Source of the DNA: Amycolatopsis orientalis DSM 40040 = KCTC 9412
Lineage (GTDB): Bacteria > Actinomycetota > Actinomycetes > Mycobacteriales > Pseudonocardiaceae
DNA: 64,000 nucleotides
Assembly (NCBI RefSeq): GCF_000478275.1
Contig: NZ_ASJB01000083.1
Location: 620,001 to 684,000, forward strand
Direction of reading: 5' to 3'
Shown here: positions 39,483 through 48,064 of the stretch, in pieces
Layout: the number at the start of each line of letters is the position of its first letter
How positions within the stretch are numbered: position 1 is the stretch's first letter
Made by a program: the position numbers and the translations under genes
Notes under the pieces: model-generated
Seen by the model: only the letters and a program-made list of their open reading frames with translations
Databases searched by the model: none
Told to the model about the DNA's origin: nothing

Positions 39483-41966
39483 GTGGACGGCACGGCGGAA
39501 TCCGGCAAGGGCCGGCGGCTTCTCGACCGCGCGACGGCGGGTATCCCGGCTTCGCTGTACCCGGTCACCCATGTGGCCGAACTGCCCGCCCGTCCGGCGG
39601 ATTCGGTGGACTGGCCGGAGTGGGTCGCGGCCCCGGTCGTCGAGGCGCTGACGGCGAGCGGCGTCGAGACGCCGTGGCGGCATCAGGCCCAAGCCGCGTC
39701 GCTGGTCCGCGAAGGCAGGCATGTCGTCATCTCCACCGGCACGGCGTCGGGCAAGTCACTCGCGTACCAGCTGCCGGTGCTCTCGGCGGTGGTCGAGGAC
39801 GAGCGGACTTCGGCGCTGTACCTGTCCCCGACCAAGGCGCTCGGCGCCGACCAGTTGCGCGCAGTGTCCTCTTTGGACATCAAGAAGGTGCGCGCGGCGT
39901 CGTTCGACGGCGACACCCCGCTGGAGGAGCGGGACTGGGTCCGCGCGCACGCGAACTGGGTGTTCACCAACCCGGACATGCTGCACCGGGGGATCCTCTC
40001 TTCGCACGCGCGCTGGTCACGGTTCTTCCGGCGGCTCTCGTTCGTCGTCATCGACGAATGCCACAGCTATCGCGGCGTCTTCGGCTCCCATGTCGCGCTG
40101 CTGCTGCGCAGGTTGCGGCGGGTCGCCGCGTACTACGGCGCTTCGCCGGTCTTCGTCCTCGCGTCGGCGACGACGGCGGACCCGGCGGCGTTCGCGGCGA
40201 AACTTTCCGGGCAGGAGTGCGTCCCGGTCACCGAAGACGGCTCGCCGCGCGGCGCCCGCACGGTCGCGTTGTGGGAACCCCCGCTGTTGTCGGAACTTTC
40301 CGGCGAGAACGGGGCGCCGGTGCGGCGCTCGGCCGGCGCCGAGGCCTCCCGGATCCTCGCCGAGCTGGTCATCGAGGGTGCCCGCTCGCTGGCCTTCGTC
40401 CGGTCACGGCGGGGCGCGGAACTGACCGCGCTCGGCGCCCGGCGGATTCTGTCCGAAGTGGACGGTTCACTGGCGGAGTCCGTCGCCGCGTACCGATCCG
40501 GTTATCTGCCCGAGGAGCGCCGCGCCCTCGAAGCGGCGCTGCTGTCCGGCCGGCTGCTCGGCGTGGCGACGACGAACGCGCTCGAACTCGGCGTGGACAT
40601 CGCGGGCCTCGACGCGGTGGTACTGGCCGGTTATCCCGGCACGCTCGCGTCGTTCTGGCAGCAGGCGGGGCGGGCCGGGCGCGCGGGTGACGCGGCACTG
40701 GTCGTGTTCGTCGCCCGCGACGATCCGCTGGACACCTATCTCGTGCACCATCCGGCCGCGATCCTGGACCGGCCGGTGGAAGCCGCCGTCCTCGACCCGT
40801 CGAACCCGTATGTGCTGGCACCGCAGCTGGCCTGCGCCATCGCCGAACTCCCGCTGACCGAACCGGAGGTCGCGGCCTTCGGCGGCGACGCGGCGCGGGC
40901 GGTGCTCTCCGATCTGGTCAAGGAGAAGATCATCCGGCGCCGGACGAGCGGCTGGTACTGGACTTCACGCGACCGGCCGCACGCCGACGTCGGCATCCGC
41001 GGTTCCGGCGGCGAGCAGATCGCCGTGGTGGAGGCCGATTCCGGGCGGATGCTCGGCACCGTCGATCCGGGATCCGCCTGTTACGCGGTACATCCCGGTG
41101 CGGTGTACCTGCACCAGGGTTCGTCCTACGTGGTCGACGAACTGGATCTGGAAACCGGGCTGGCCCTGGTGCACGCGGAGGATCCGGACTGGACCACGTC
41201 ACCGCGCGAGATCGTCGACATCAGTGTGCTGCGCACCGAGGAGACCCGGGTGCACGGCGGGGTCACGGTGAACCTCGGCGAGGTGTCGGTGAGTTCGCAA
41301 GTAGTCGGCTACCTGCGGCGGCGTCCCTCGGGTGAGGTGCTGGACCAGACTCCGCTCGACCTGCCGGAGCAGAGCCTGCACACCCGCGCCGTCTGGTACA
41401 CGATCTCGGCGGACCTGCTCGGCCCGTCCGAGGACCTCGGCGGTTCCGATGGCGTGGCGGGGACCGGGGGCCATCGGCCGGGGACCGAAGTTCTGGAGCC
41501 GGTGGGGACCGGAGGCTCCAGGGTGGGGACCGAGGATCTTGGCAAGGCACCGAGGACGTGCGCCGAGTTGGATCCGGCGCGCGTCCCCGGTGCCCTGCAT
41601 GCCGCCGAGCACGCGGCGATCGGCCTGCTACCGCTGTTCGCTACCTGCGACCGCTGGGACATCGGCGGGGTGTCGACCGCGTGGCACGAGAACACCGGGG
41701 AGGCGACGGTGTTCGTGCACGATGGCCATCCCGGGGGTGCGGGATTCGCCGATCGCGGGTTTGCCGCAATTGTCCCTTGGCTGGCCGCAACGCGGGAGGC
41801 GATCGTTTCCTGCGAGTGCCCGGCCGGCTGCCCGTCCTGCGTCCAGTCGCCGAAGTGCGGGAACGGCAACGATCCGCTGGACAAGGCAGGGGCAGTGGCC
41901 GTTCTGGACACCGTGCTCGGGGCTTTGCGTCAGCACGGGGACCGGTCAGGCCACTTGGTGGTGTGA
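39483..41966 (+). CDS. MrfA/YprA-type DEAD-box helicase with DUF1998 zinc domain
   Basis: 827 residues. Walker A STGTASGKS near 85, DECH box (VVIDECHS) near 192, SATT motif III near 232, and QQAGRAGRAGD motif VI near 395. The C-terminal DUF1998 domain ends with four Cys in CECPAGCPSCVQSPKCG, a zinc site as in B. subtilis MrfA, a 3'-5' helicase that repairs mitomycin C damage. GTG 39483 is chosen with AAGCTT 6 nt upstream; codons from 39312 encode unlike sequence. An in-frame repeat lies at about 658-690. The gene matches the helicase that neighbours the Tad genes in mycobacteria (Rv3649). Confidence 0.9.
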   Translation: MDGTAESGKGRRLLDRATAGIPASLYPVTHVAELPARPADSVDWPEWVAAPVVEALTASGVETPWRHQAQAASLVREGRHVVISTGTASGKSLAYQLPVLSAVVEDERTSALYLSPTKALGADQLRAVSSLDIKKVRAASFDGDTPLEERDWVRAHANWVFTNPDMLHRGILSSHARWSRFFRRLSFVVIDECHSYRGVFGSHVALLLRRLRRVAAYYGASPVFVLASATTADPAAFAAKLSGQECVPVTEDGSPRGARTVALWEPPLLSELSGENGAPVRRSAGAEASRILAELVIEGARSLAFVRSRRGAELTALGARRILSEVDGSLAESVAAYRSGYLPEERRALEAALLSGRLLGVATTNALELGVDIAGLDAVVLAGYPGTLASFWQQAGRAGRAGDAALVVFVARDDPLDTYLVHHPAAILDRPVEAAVLDPSNPYVLAPQLACAIAELPLTEPEVAAFGGDAARAVLSDLVKEKIIRRRTSGWYWTSRDRPHADVGIRGSGGEQIAVVEADSGRMLGTVDPGSACYAVHPGAVYLHQGSSYVVDELDLETGLALVHAEDPDWTTSPREIVDISVLRTEETRVHGGVTVNLGEVSVSSQVVGYLRRRPSGEVLDQTPLDLPEQSLHTRAVWYTISADLLGPSEDLGGSDGVAGTGGHRPGTEVLEPVGTGGSRVGTEDLGKAPRTCAELDPARVPGALHAAEHAAIGLLPLFATCDRWDIGGVSTAWHENTGEATVFVHDGHPGGAGFADRGFAAIVPWLAATREAIVSCECPAGCPSCVQSPKCGNGNDPLDKAGAVAVLDTVLGALRQHGDRSGHLVV
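41459..41535. repeat. GGGGACCG repeats inside the helicase gene
   Basis: Four copies of GGGGACCG, the last two extended to GGTGGGGACCG(G)AGG, spaced about 12-30 nt in frame. They translate to a Gly/Thr-rich linker (GTGG, PGTEVL, VGTGGS, VGTEDL) between conserved DUF1998 blocks. It looks like a repeat element tolerated in a surface loop. Confidence 0.6.
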
Positions 41967-41994
41967 ATCGATATGGCTTGAAATTGTGGGTTGA

Positions 41995-42621
41995 TCAGGC
42001 GGCGGTGGTCAGGGTCGCCACGGGGGCGGCGGCCTTGTCACCGGCCAGCGCACGGACGAGCACGTCGTGCACCTCGGCGGCCTCGGGCAGCTGCCAGCCC
42101 CAGACCTCGGGCTTGACCCGCCAGTGCACGACACCGTGCTGGAACGGCGACGGGGGCAGCGGGATGTAGTCGTTCGCGCCGTGCCACTGGATCGAGGCCT
42201 GCGCGGCCAGTTCCTGCGGGATGCTCGCGGCGACGGTGGTGAGGAACAGCCAGCGGCCGTTCGGCATCGCGACGATCGGGGCCGGGTGACCGGTGGCGCG
42301 CAGCAGGCGGGCGGCCCGCTTGCCGAGCTCGTCATCGACCTCGATGGCGTCCAGCACGGTGCCGGTGGCCACGAGCAGGCTGTGGGTGTCGTCGCCGAAC
42401 CAGGTGGCGACCTCGTGCGGATGGGTCTCGATCAGTTCACGCCAGTTGTCCTGGGCGGGGACGGGACGCCGCCAGGTGAGGTCGTCACCTTCCGGGGTGA
42501 TCGCGGCGGGCTCCGCTCCCGGGAGCACCGGCCAGCCACGCCACGCGAGGCCGATCGCCTCCGCCCGCATTTCGATGCGGAAGGCGCCCCGCCAGCTGTC
42601 CGGCCAATTCGCGTCCAACAT
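41995..42621 (-). CDS. prim-pol domain protein (bifunctional DNA primase/polymerase N-terminal type)
   Basis: 208 residues, only the archaeo-eukaryotic primase-like domain. Marks are AIGLAWRGWPVLPG at the start, an acidic strand VLDAIEVDDELG near 90-101 in the place of the catalytic DxD, and VAMPNGRWLFLTT in the place of the conserved S/N-G-G-x-H strand, where His is missing. The last weakens the case for catalysis. No helicase domain or plasmid or phage genes surround it. ATG 42621 follows AGGGA. It converges on the DNA-repair-like helicase 28 bp away, so a repair role is conceivable; unproven. Confidence 0.65.
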   Translation of the reverse strand: MLDANWPDSWRGAFRIEMRAEAIGLAWRGWPVLPGAEPAAITPEGDDLTWRRPVPAQDNWRELIETHPHEVATWFGDDTHSLLVATGTVLDAIEVDDELGKRAARLLRATGHPAPIVAMPNGRWLFLTTVAASIPQELAAQASIQWHGANDYIPLPPSPFQHGVVHWRVKPEVWGWQLPEAAEVHDVLVRALAGDKAAAPVATLTTAA

Positions 42622-42644
42622 TACTGTCCCTGCCTCAGGTCAAC

Positions 42645-42666
42645 TCTGTCCTGTGTCTGTCCTGTG
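42645..42666. repeat. tandem 11-bp repeat in the prim-pol leader
   Basis: TCTGTCCTGTG occurs twice back to back, 24 bp upstream of the prim-pol start (minus strand). The remainder of the gap 42622-43039 has no supported reading frame: a plus-strand open frame at 42930-43283 is Arg/Ala-rich and overlaps the tad gene antisense. Confidence 0.6.
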
Positions 42667-43039
42667 CCGCGGCCACCCGGCGACCTTCTCGAGGTGGCGC
42701 ACATCTCAATAAACGGCAAGTTGCACATCGGGAGAAGACCTCACGCGACAACCGGCGGTTACTTAGCGATGAACGCGCGGTAGCCCGACAGGACGGACCG
42801 AACGCCGCACGTCCGATGAACGGGCGGACGCGACCGGTACGGCGCCGTTCGTCGCAGCCGAGCAGGGCATCTCGTCCTCGTGACCCCGCTCACAGGCGAG
42901 TGGCGTGACCGTTCGGCGGAGCGCTGATCATGACTTCGACCGCTCGCCGCGCACCAACGACCGCTGCTCGCGCCCGGCGGTTACTCGCCCGTACTACCGG
43001 CCGGTCACCGCCGGGCGACCGTTCACCGTGCGACGCCCG

Positions 43040-43396
43040 TCACGGTGGCCGGTCGACCGGCCCGGCCCGGGCACGTGCCTCCGCCTGGCCGATGTCCGCC
43101 AGGCGTCCGGGCACCGCCGATCGCACCTCGACCAGCGCGTCGCCTCGCTCCCATCGGCAGGTCAGCAGCGTGACCGACATCCGGACGGTGACCTGCCGGG
43201 CCCGTTCGCAGGCGGCGGCGGGACCGTCGGCCGCGTGCGAAGCCGCGGCGAGCGCGGCCAGATCGGCGGCGGCCTCGGTGTGATGCCGGGTCGCGACGGC
43301 CGCGCCGATCCAGAAGGTGAACGCCGCCACGGAGATCAGGACGGCGAGGATCGAGGCCGTCCACGCGGTCGCGACCCCGCGGTCGTCCGCCTTCAT
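43040..43396 (-). CDS. TadE-like 'helicase/secretion neighbourhood' protein
   Basis: 118 residues. Short basic start, then one membrane span (about 9-31, WTASILAVLISVAAFTFWIGAAV) and an extracytoplasmic part with two Cys. It matches the Rv3654c type of minor pilin-like proteins, named for co-occurrence with a helicase and Tad genes, exactly the setting here. ATG overlaps the stop of the next TadE-like gene (ATGA). Last gene of the seven-gene pilus operon. Probably a minor pseudopilin. Confidence 0.85.
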   Translation of the reverse strand: MKADDRGVATAWTASILAVLISVAAFTFWIGAAVATRHHTEAAADLAALAAASHAADGPAAACERARQVTVRMSVTLLTCRWERGDALVEVRSAVPGRLADIGQAEARARAGPVDRPP

Positions 43397-43761
43397 GGCC
43401 CGCCGCCAGGCTCGGCGGCCGGGTCGGCGGTCGGCTCGGCGATCGCGAAGGCGCGAGAACGCAGCCGGATGCCGGGCAGCAGTCCGGCCACCGGTTCGGC
43501 CTCGACCCCGGCGGTGATGGCGTCCCCTTCGCGGACGACGTCCAGCCGGGCGCCGGGTGGCGCTATCTCCCGCACCGCCTGTTCGGCTCGGGCGGGCTGG
43601 CCGCGGGCGAGTAGCCGGGCCGCCTCACGGGCGGCGTCGGTGCAGCGGAGCTGATCGGCGGCGACCCCGATCCCGGACAGCAGCAGGGCCGAGACGAACG
43701 TCAGCGCGCCGATGCCGAGCGCGGCCTCCACCGTGACGGACCCGCGGTCGCCGCCGGGCAT
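43393..43761 (-). CDS. TadE-family pseudopilin
   Basis: 122 residues. N-terminal GSVTVEAALGIGALTF has the TadE pattern with Glu at +5 of the processed chain, then a hydrophobic helix and a periplasmic-side domain. TadE proteins are minor pilins needed for Flp pilus assembly. Its ATG shares a base with the Flp pilin-like stop (TGATG). Matches Rv3655c in order. Confidence 0.85.
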   Translation of the reverse strand: MPGGDRGSVTVEAALGIGALTFVSALLLSGIGVAADQLRCTDAAREAARLLARGQPARAEQAVREIAPPGARLDVVREGDAITAGVEAEPVAGLLPGIRLRSRAFAIAEPTADPAAEPGGGP

Positions 43762-43934
43762 CAGAACTTCACCGACAAGGCGCGCTCGATGAGCGCGGTG
43801 AGCCCGGCGACGACGGCCTCGCCGTTGACGATCAGGTAGAGGACACCGGCCAGTGCCGCCGCGGCCAGGGTGGCGATGGCGTATTCGACCGTCGCCATGC
43901 CGTCGTCCTCGCCGAAGGTGGGGAACTTGCTCAT
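43761..43934 (-). CDS. Flp-type pilin (DUF4244)
   Basis: 57 residues, too small for many gene callers. DDGMATVEYAIATLAAAALAG has a prepilin-like Gly-Met cleavage site, Glu and Tyr of the Flp motif (G-x4-E-Y), and one hydrophobic helix. It is the likely major subunit of the Tad pilus. ATG 43934 with AAAGG 9 nt upstream. Highest expected expression in the operon, although no separate promoter was seen in the 16-bp gap before it. Confidence 0.85.
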   Translation of the reverse strand: MSKFPTFGEDDGMATVEYAIATLAAAALAGVLYLIVNGEAVVAGLTALIERALSVKF

Positions 43935-43950
43935 GGGATTCGCCTTTCGT

Positions 43951-44529
43951 TCAGAGGAAGCCGTCGAGACGGCCGGCGAGGCCGAGCACGACGGGCAGGA
44001 CGCCGAGGCAGAGGAACGCGGGAAGGAAACAGAGACCGATCGGCGCGGCCAGCAGCACTCCGGCCCGTTCGGCACGTTCCTCGGCTTCGGCGGAAAGCGA
44101 CTCGCGCAGCCGGGACGCGAGATCTTTCGCGTGCGCCGCCAGCGCGGTGCCCGCCCTCGCGGTGCGCACCGCGGCGACGGACAGTTCGGTCAGGCCCGGC
44201 CGGTCACGGACCGGAGCCCAGGCGTCGGCGGGTCCGACACCCACGGCGAGATGCGCCGCGACCGAACGCAGCGCCGTCGCGGTCGCCGCTGACGCCGACG
44301 GCGCGACGGCTTCGAGCGCGACGGGCACCGGGAGCCCACCGGCCAGACAGGCGGCCAGGAGGTCGAGGGTGGCCGCGGAGCGGAGGAGTTCGGAGCCGCC
44401 CTTGTCCCGCGCCGTCCGTTCCCGGAGCCACGTGAGGAGACGTCCCGGCCGTGCGGCGACCCAGGGACCGTGACGTGGCCAGCAGCAGAGCGCGGCGCCC
44501 AGCAGGATCAACGCCGTTCCGGTCAGCAT
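43951..44529 (-). CDS. Tad pilus inner-membrane platform protein (TadC-like)
   Basis: 192 residues of the type II secretion F family. A first hydrophobic span (about 3-17), helical cytoplasmic domain with LLAACLAGGLPVPVALEAVA, and a double span near the C-terminus (VLLAAPIGLCFLPAFLCLGVLP). With the TadB-like protein it forms the platform on which the TadA ATPase works. ATG 44529 overlaps the tadB stop by 7 nt. Confidence 0.82.
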   Translation of the reverse strand: MLTGTALILLGAALCCWPRHGPWVAARPGRLLTWLRERTARDKGGSELLRSAATLDLLAACLAGGLPVPVALEAVAPSASAATATALRSVAAHLAVGVGPADAWAPVRDRPGLTELSVAAVRTARAGTALAAHAKDLASRLRESLSAEAEERAERAGVLLAAPIGLCFLPAFLCLGVLPVVLGLAGRLDGFL

Positions 44530-45260
44530 GGCGCCACCCGCCCGGTGAGTGCCCGGCACCAGGCCGTACCCGCCCAGATCAGCCCGGCGCCCAAAACGAG
44601 CAGCAACCGACCGACGCCCGTTTCGGTGAGGACGCGGACCGGACCCGCTCCCATCGCCTCTCCGAGCGGCAGGCAGACCAGCGGGAGGACCGCGAGCACG
44701 GTGGCGCTCGCCCGGGGGCCTGCCATCTTGGCCTTGAGACGGCGGCGGAAACCGGCCGCCGCCTCGGCGTCCCGGCGTGCGGCGTCGAGCACGTCGGCCA
44801 TCGGGAGCCCGTACCTGCTCGCGAGCGCCCACGCGTTCACCAGCGCCGGTGGCGCGTCGGGATCGGCCGTCCCGCCGAGCCGGGCGGCCGCGATCAGCCC
44901 GCGCAGCCGTCCGGACGCCGCGGGCACCGCTTCCGCCGCGGCTTCGGCCGCCGTCACCGGATGGGCGCCCGCCCGGAGTTCACCGATCATCGTCCGCAGT
45001 ACGGACGCGGTGAGTTCGGCTTCGGCCATCGCCGCCTTCGCCCGTGCCCGGTGCCGGTGCTCCTGGCGGACGGCGAGGGTGAGCATCAGCGTCGCCGTCG
45101 CCCAGCCGAACCCGAGAACCGGCAGGACGAGCACAGCAGGCAACAGCCACCAGCCCACGCGAACGGCCCGAGGGAGGCGCCATGAGAACGAGGTGCCCGC
45201 CACCGGTCTCGGCCAGCAGGCCAACGCCGCGCCGCAGGAAAGGAGGAACCACGGAGTCAC
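44523..45260 (-). CDS. Tad pilus inner-membrane platform protein (TadB-like)
   Basis: 245 residues, type II secretion F family. Two spans near 20-70, the F-domain helices (ELRAGAHPVTAAEAAAEAV, then VNAWALASRYGLPMADVLDA), and two more spans at 180-240. The GTG start at 45260 overlaps the TadA stop (GTGA). Shorter than classical TadB (about 300), as in mycobacteria. Confidence 0.82.
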   Translation of the reverse strand: MTPWFLLSCGAALACWPRPVAGTSFSWRLPRAVRVGWWLLPAVLVLPVLGFGWATATLMLTLAVRQEHRHRARAKAAMAEAELTASVLRTMIGELRAGAHPVTAAEAAAEAVPAASGRLRGLIAAARLGGTADPDAPPALVNAWALASRYGLPMADVLDAARRDAEAAAGFRRRLKAKMAGPRASATVLAVLPLVCLPLGEAMGAGPVRVLTETGVGRLLLVLGAGLIWAGTAWCRALTGRVAPC

Positions 45261-46399
45261 GCCGCCATCTCCTCGAACGGTGTCTCGTCGCCGATCCAGT
45301 GGCCCTGGCTCCACACCGGCACGACCTTGGCCTCGCCCCGGAACGACCGCAGCACGCCGACCTCGTCCAGCCGCCGGATCCCGCTCGGCAGGCGGCGCAT
45401 GTGCAGGACGACCCGCACCGCCGCGGTCAGCTGGCTGTGCAACGCGTCCCGTTTCAGTCCGCCCAGCGCGGCCAGCGCCTCCATCCGGGCCGGGACCTCC
45501 GACGGCGAATTGGCGTGCAGGGTGCAGGCTCCGCCCTCGTGCCCGGTGTTCATCGCGTTGAGCAGCGCGCAGACCTCTTCGCCCCGCACTTCGCCCACGA
45601 CCAGCCGATCCGGGCGCATGCGCAACGCCTGCCGGACCAGTTCGCCGAGTCCGATCTCCCCGGCGCCCTCGACGTTGGCGGGGCGGGCGATCAGGCTGAC
45701 GAACTGCGGATGGTCCGGTTGCAGTTCACCGGCGTCCTCGACACAGACGATGCGTTCGGCCGGGGACACCGCGCCGAGCAGCGCGGAAAGCAAGGTCGTC
45801 TTGCCCGCCCCGGTCCCGCCGGACACCAGGAACGCGAGCCGTCGGCGGAGGACCGAATCGAGCAGCTCCGCGCCGCTGGTGCCGAACGCCCCGCGCAAGC
45901 GCAACGCGGCGAGGTCATGGGTGGCGGGACGCAACACGCGGAGCGAAAGGGAGGTCCCGGCCGGCGCGATCGGCGGGAGGATCGCGTGCATCCGGATCCG
46001 GCCGTGCGGTCCCACTCCCGGCAGCCAGCAGTCGGTGAACGGTTGGGCGTCGTCGAGCCGCCGTCCGCCGGCGAGGGCGAGTCGCTGGGCCAGCCTGCGG
46101 ACGGCCTCTTCGTCCGCGAAACGGATCTCCGTCCTTTCGAGACCTTGTCCTGTGTCGGTCCAGACTTCGTCCGGCGCGGTGACGAGAACGTCGGTGGTGC
46201 AAGGGTTTTCGAGAAGCGGCGCGAGCGGCCCGGCGCCGACGAACTCGTCACGGGCCAACCGCACCGCTCCGAGGACGGCGTCCTGCCCGAGCGCGCCGCC
46301 CGCTTCGGCGCGGACCGCCCGCGCGACGCTCACCGGATCCGCCGGGACGGCCGATCCGGCCAGCCGCCGCCGGACCCGCTCCACCAGATCGTCGCTCAT
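45257..46399 (-). CDS. Tad pilus assembly ATPase (TadA/CpaF)
   Basis: 380 residues. Secretion ATPase with Walker A GGTGAGKTT near 186-194, Asp box and Walker B-like VVGEVRGEE near 262, and a His box (TGHEGGACTLHANSP) near 280. It powers subunit extrusion from the inner face of the membrane. Overlaps the preceding Ssd/CpaE-like gene by 4 nt (ATGA). No TadV prepilin peptidase or RcpA-type channel is in the window. Confidence 0.9.
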   Translation of the reverse strand: MSDDLVERVRRRLAGSAVPADPVSVARAVRAEAGGALGQDAVLGAVRLARDEFVGAGPLAPLLENPCTTDVLVTAPDEVWTDTGQGLERTEIRFADEEAVRRLAQRLALAGGRRLDDAQPFTDCWLPGVGPHGRIRMHAILPPIAPAGTSLSLRVLRPATHDLAALRLRGAFGTSGAELLDSVLRRRLAFLVSGGTGAGKTTLLSALLGAVSPAERIVCVEDAGELQPDHPQFVSLIARPANVEGAGEIGLGELVRQALRMRPDRLVVGEVRGEEVCALLNAMNTGHEGGACTLHANSPSEVPARMEALAALGGLKRDALHSQLTAAVRVVLHMRRLPSGIRRLDEVGVLRSFRGEAKVVPVWSQGHWIGDETPFEEMAA

Positions 46400-47469
46400 C
46401 GCGGCACACCGGCCGGATTCCCGTGCGCGGCCGCGAGGACGTCGGCGGCGGCCGAGGCCAGTTGACCGCGATGCTTGAGGACGAACTCGCCGCGGTCGAG
46501 CGCTGCCGACAGCGACCGCTCTCGGCCCATCGACGCGATGAGCGGGGCGCCGACGGCGTCGGCGATCTCTCGCGGGTCCAGTCCGGTGGGAGACGGCGTG
46601 CGGACGGCGACCCCGATCCGTGTCGACTGAGGTTCGAGTCTGGCGAGGACCTGTCTCGCCGCGGCGCAGGCGCGGAGTTCCGCCGGGACGACGACCACGA
46701 CCAGATCGGCCAGTCCGAGGACCGTGGCCGTCTCGGCACCGAAATGCCTCGGCAGATCGCAGACGACCGTCCGCCCCGCCCGCCGTCCGGCGTGCAACAC
46801 CCCCTCGATCGCGGCCGGCTCTGGACCCCGCCCTTCCCGGCCATAGGACACAAAGGACAGTGCTCCGGTCGCGTACCGTTTCCGCGGCAGGGCTTCACTC
46901 AACGCCGTCATGGACACCCGGCCGCCGAGGTCGAGCTCCGGCCACCGCGGCCCGCGATCGCGTTCGGCGGCGAGGAGGACGTCGATGCCGCCGCCGAGCG
47001 GGTCGCAGTCGACGAGGAGCCCGCCGTTCGCGGTCTTCTCCGCCCGGTACGCGACGGCGGCCGCCAGCACGGAGGCCCCGGCTCCGCCCCGGCCGCCGAT
47101 CACGCCGATGACGACGCCGTCGTCACGGGCGGGCCCGTCGACGACGTCCGCGAACGCGCCGATGAGGTCGCCTTCCTCCTCCGGGAGCGAAAGGACCTTC
47201 TCCGAACCGGTGTTGAAGGCACGTTCCCAAGTCAACGGTGTCGGCGCGCCCTTGCAGACGAGCAGAACCTTGTTCCGCCGCAGCAATTTGCTCGGCGTCC
47301 GCGCGGCTTCCTCGTCGAGCACGACGAGCGGCGCGCGGGCCCACCTCCCGCGAGCGGCGGCCAGATCGGGTGCGCGTTCGACCTCGCAGCCCGCGGCCGC
47401 GGCCACGCGCAGGATCTCGTCGAGCAGGACGTCGTCTCCGGCGACGACGAGCGGATGTTCCTCGGCCAT
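46396..47469 (-). CDS. Ssd/CpaE-like MinD-family ATPase
   Basis: 357 residues. A receiver-like N-terminal domain (about 1-110, with LVVAGDDVLLDEILRVA) precedes a MinD/ParA-type ATPase: deviant Walker A GGRGGAGAS near 127, DCDPLGGG near 153. The mycobacterial homologue Rv3660c is called septum site determining protein; CpaE directs Tad pilus placement. The signature Lys of deviant Walker A (KGGxGKT/S) is replaced (Ala, GGAGAS), so ATP hydrolysis is doubtful. First gene of the operon; ATG 47469 with GGGGGAG near. Confidence 0.82.
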   Translation of the reverse strand: MAEEHPLVVAGDDVLLDEILRVAAAAGCEVERAPDLAAARGRWARAPLVVLDEEAARTPSKLLRRNKVLLVCKGAPTPLTWERAFNTGSEKVLSLPEEEGDLIGAFADVVDGPARDDGVVIGVIGGRGGAGASVLAAAVAYRAEKTANGGLLVDCDPLGGGIDVLLAAERDRGPRWPELDLGGRVSMTALSEALPRKRYATGALSFVSYGREGRGPEPAAIEGVLHAGRRAGRTVVCDLPRHFGAETATVLGLADLVVVVVPAELRACAAARQVLARLEPQSTRIGVAVRTPSPTGLDPREIADAVGAPLIASMGRERSLSAALDRGEFVLKHRGQLASAAADVLAAAHGNPAGVPR

Positions 47470-47555
47470 GACTCCCCCAGGGGTTCGGTCGGACTCGGTC
47501 TGTGACTCCACGGTCGCGCCGCGTCCCGGTCCGCACAACGCCATTCCTTCCCACC

Positions 47556-47582
47556 TGTGGACAACTGGGGTGTTGTGGACAA
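47556..47582. promoter_or_regulatory. pair of perfect DnaA boxes upstream of the Tad operon
   Basis: TGTGGACAA occurs at 47556-47564 and 47574-47582, same orientation, 18 bp apart, each followed by CT. Both are exact complements of the preferred actinobacterial DnaA box TTGTCCACA. They lie 87-113 bp before the ssd-like start, in the promoter region of the pilus operon. Confidence 0.65.
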
Positions 47583-47795
47583 CTCCGACGGCGGAAACCC
47601 ATTTCCCACCGTTTCCGTCGGACCCTTCTGGCACACTTTCCGGCTTTTCGCACCGAGCGCGCCTTCTCGTCTCACCACCCATGAAAGGCGTGAAAAAGCT
47701 TGCGAACAAAGGAAAAGTGGCGACGAAAGGGCGATTCAGCCTTGATTCAGCGAAGTTTCCGCGACCGACGAGGTCTGAACCATTGGCGGGGCGGG

Positions 47796-47894
47796 AAAAT
47801 AGAGGGCGGCCCTCGCCAGGGGGGAGGGACGAGGGCCGCCTGGGGTTCAGCCCCGGGGGGTCGGACTGAACCTGGGCCCGGTACGAGACCGGAC
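47796..47894 (-). ncRNA. 6C RNA (B11-type small RNA)
   Basis: On the minus strand, hairpin 1 has stem GGTTCAG/CTGAACC (47872-47844) and hairpin 2 stem GGCGGCCCTCG/CGAGGGCCGCC (47840-47805). Each loop displays a run of six C, the defining trait of 6C RNA, and ATTTTC follows as terminator. A TACAGT -10 box at 47906-47901 puts the start near 47894. It lies between the Ssd-like gene and the HAD phosphatase, where B11 lies in M. tuberculosis (Rv3660c-Rv3661). The C-rich loops are thought to pair with G-rich ribosome-binding sites. Confidence 0.88.
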
Positions 47895-48064
47895 ATTCTC
47901 ACTGTAACTCCGGTACCGGCCCGTTGCGGCGGACAGCGGTACCCACAATTCGGTAACGGCACGACACGCCGGATCCGGTGCGCGGTCGCGAATTTTCCAC
48001 CGCCGTATCCCGATCGTGGTCGACCAACGGGCGAGCCGCCGTCCGGCTCTCCTATCCTTGGCGG

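Noticed and set aside
42930..43283. 117-residue plus-strand open frame in the gap before the Tad operon
   Set aside because: Arg/Ala/Pro-rich, overlaps the TadE-like gene antisense, no ribosome site and no family resemblance.
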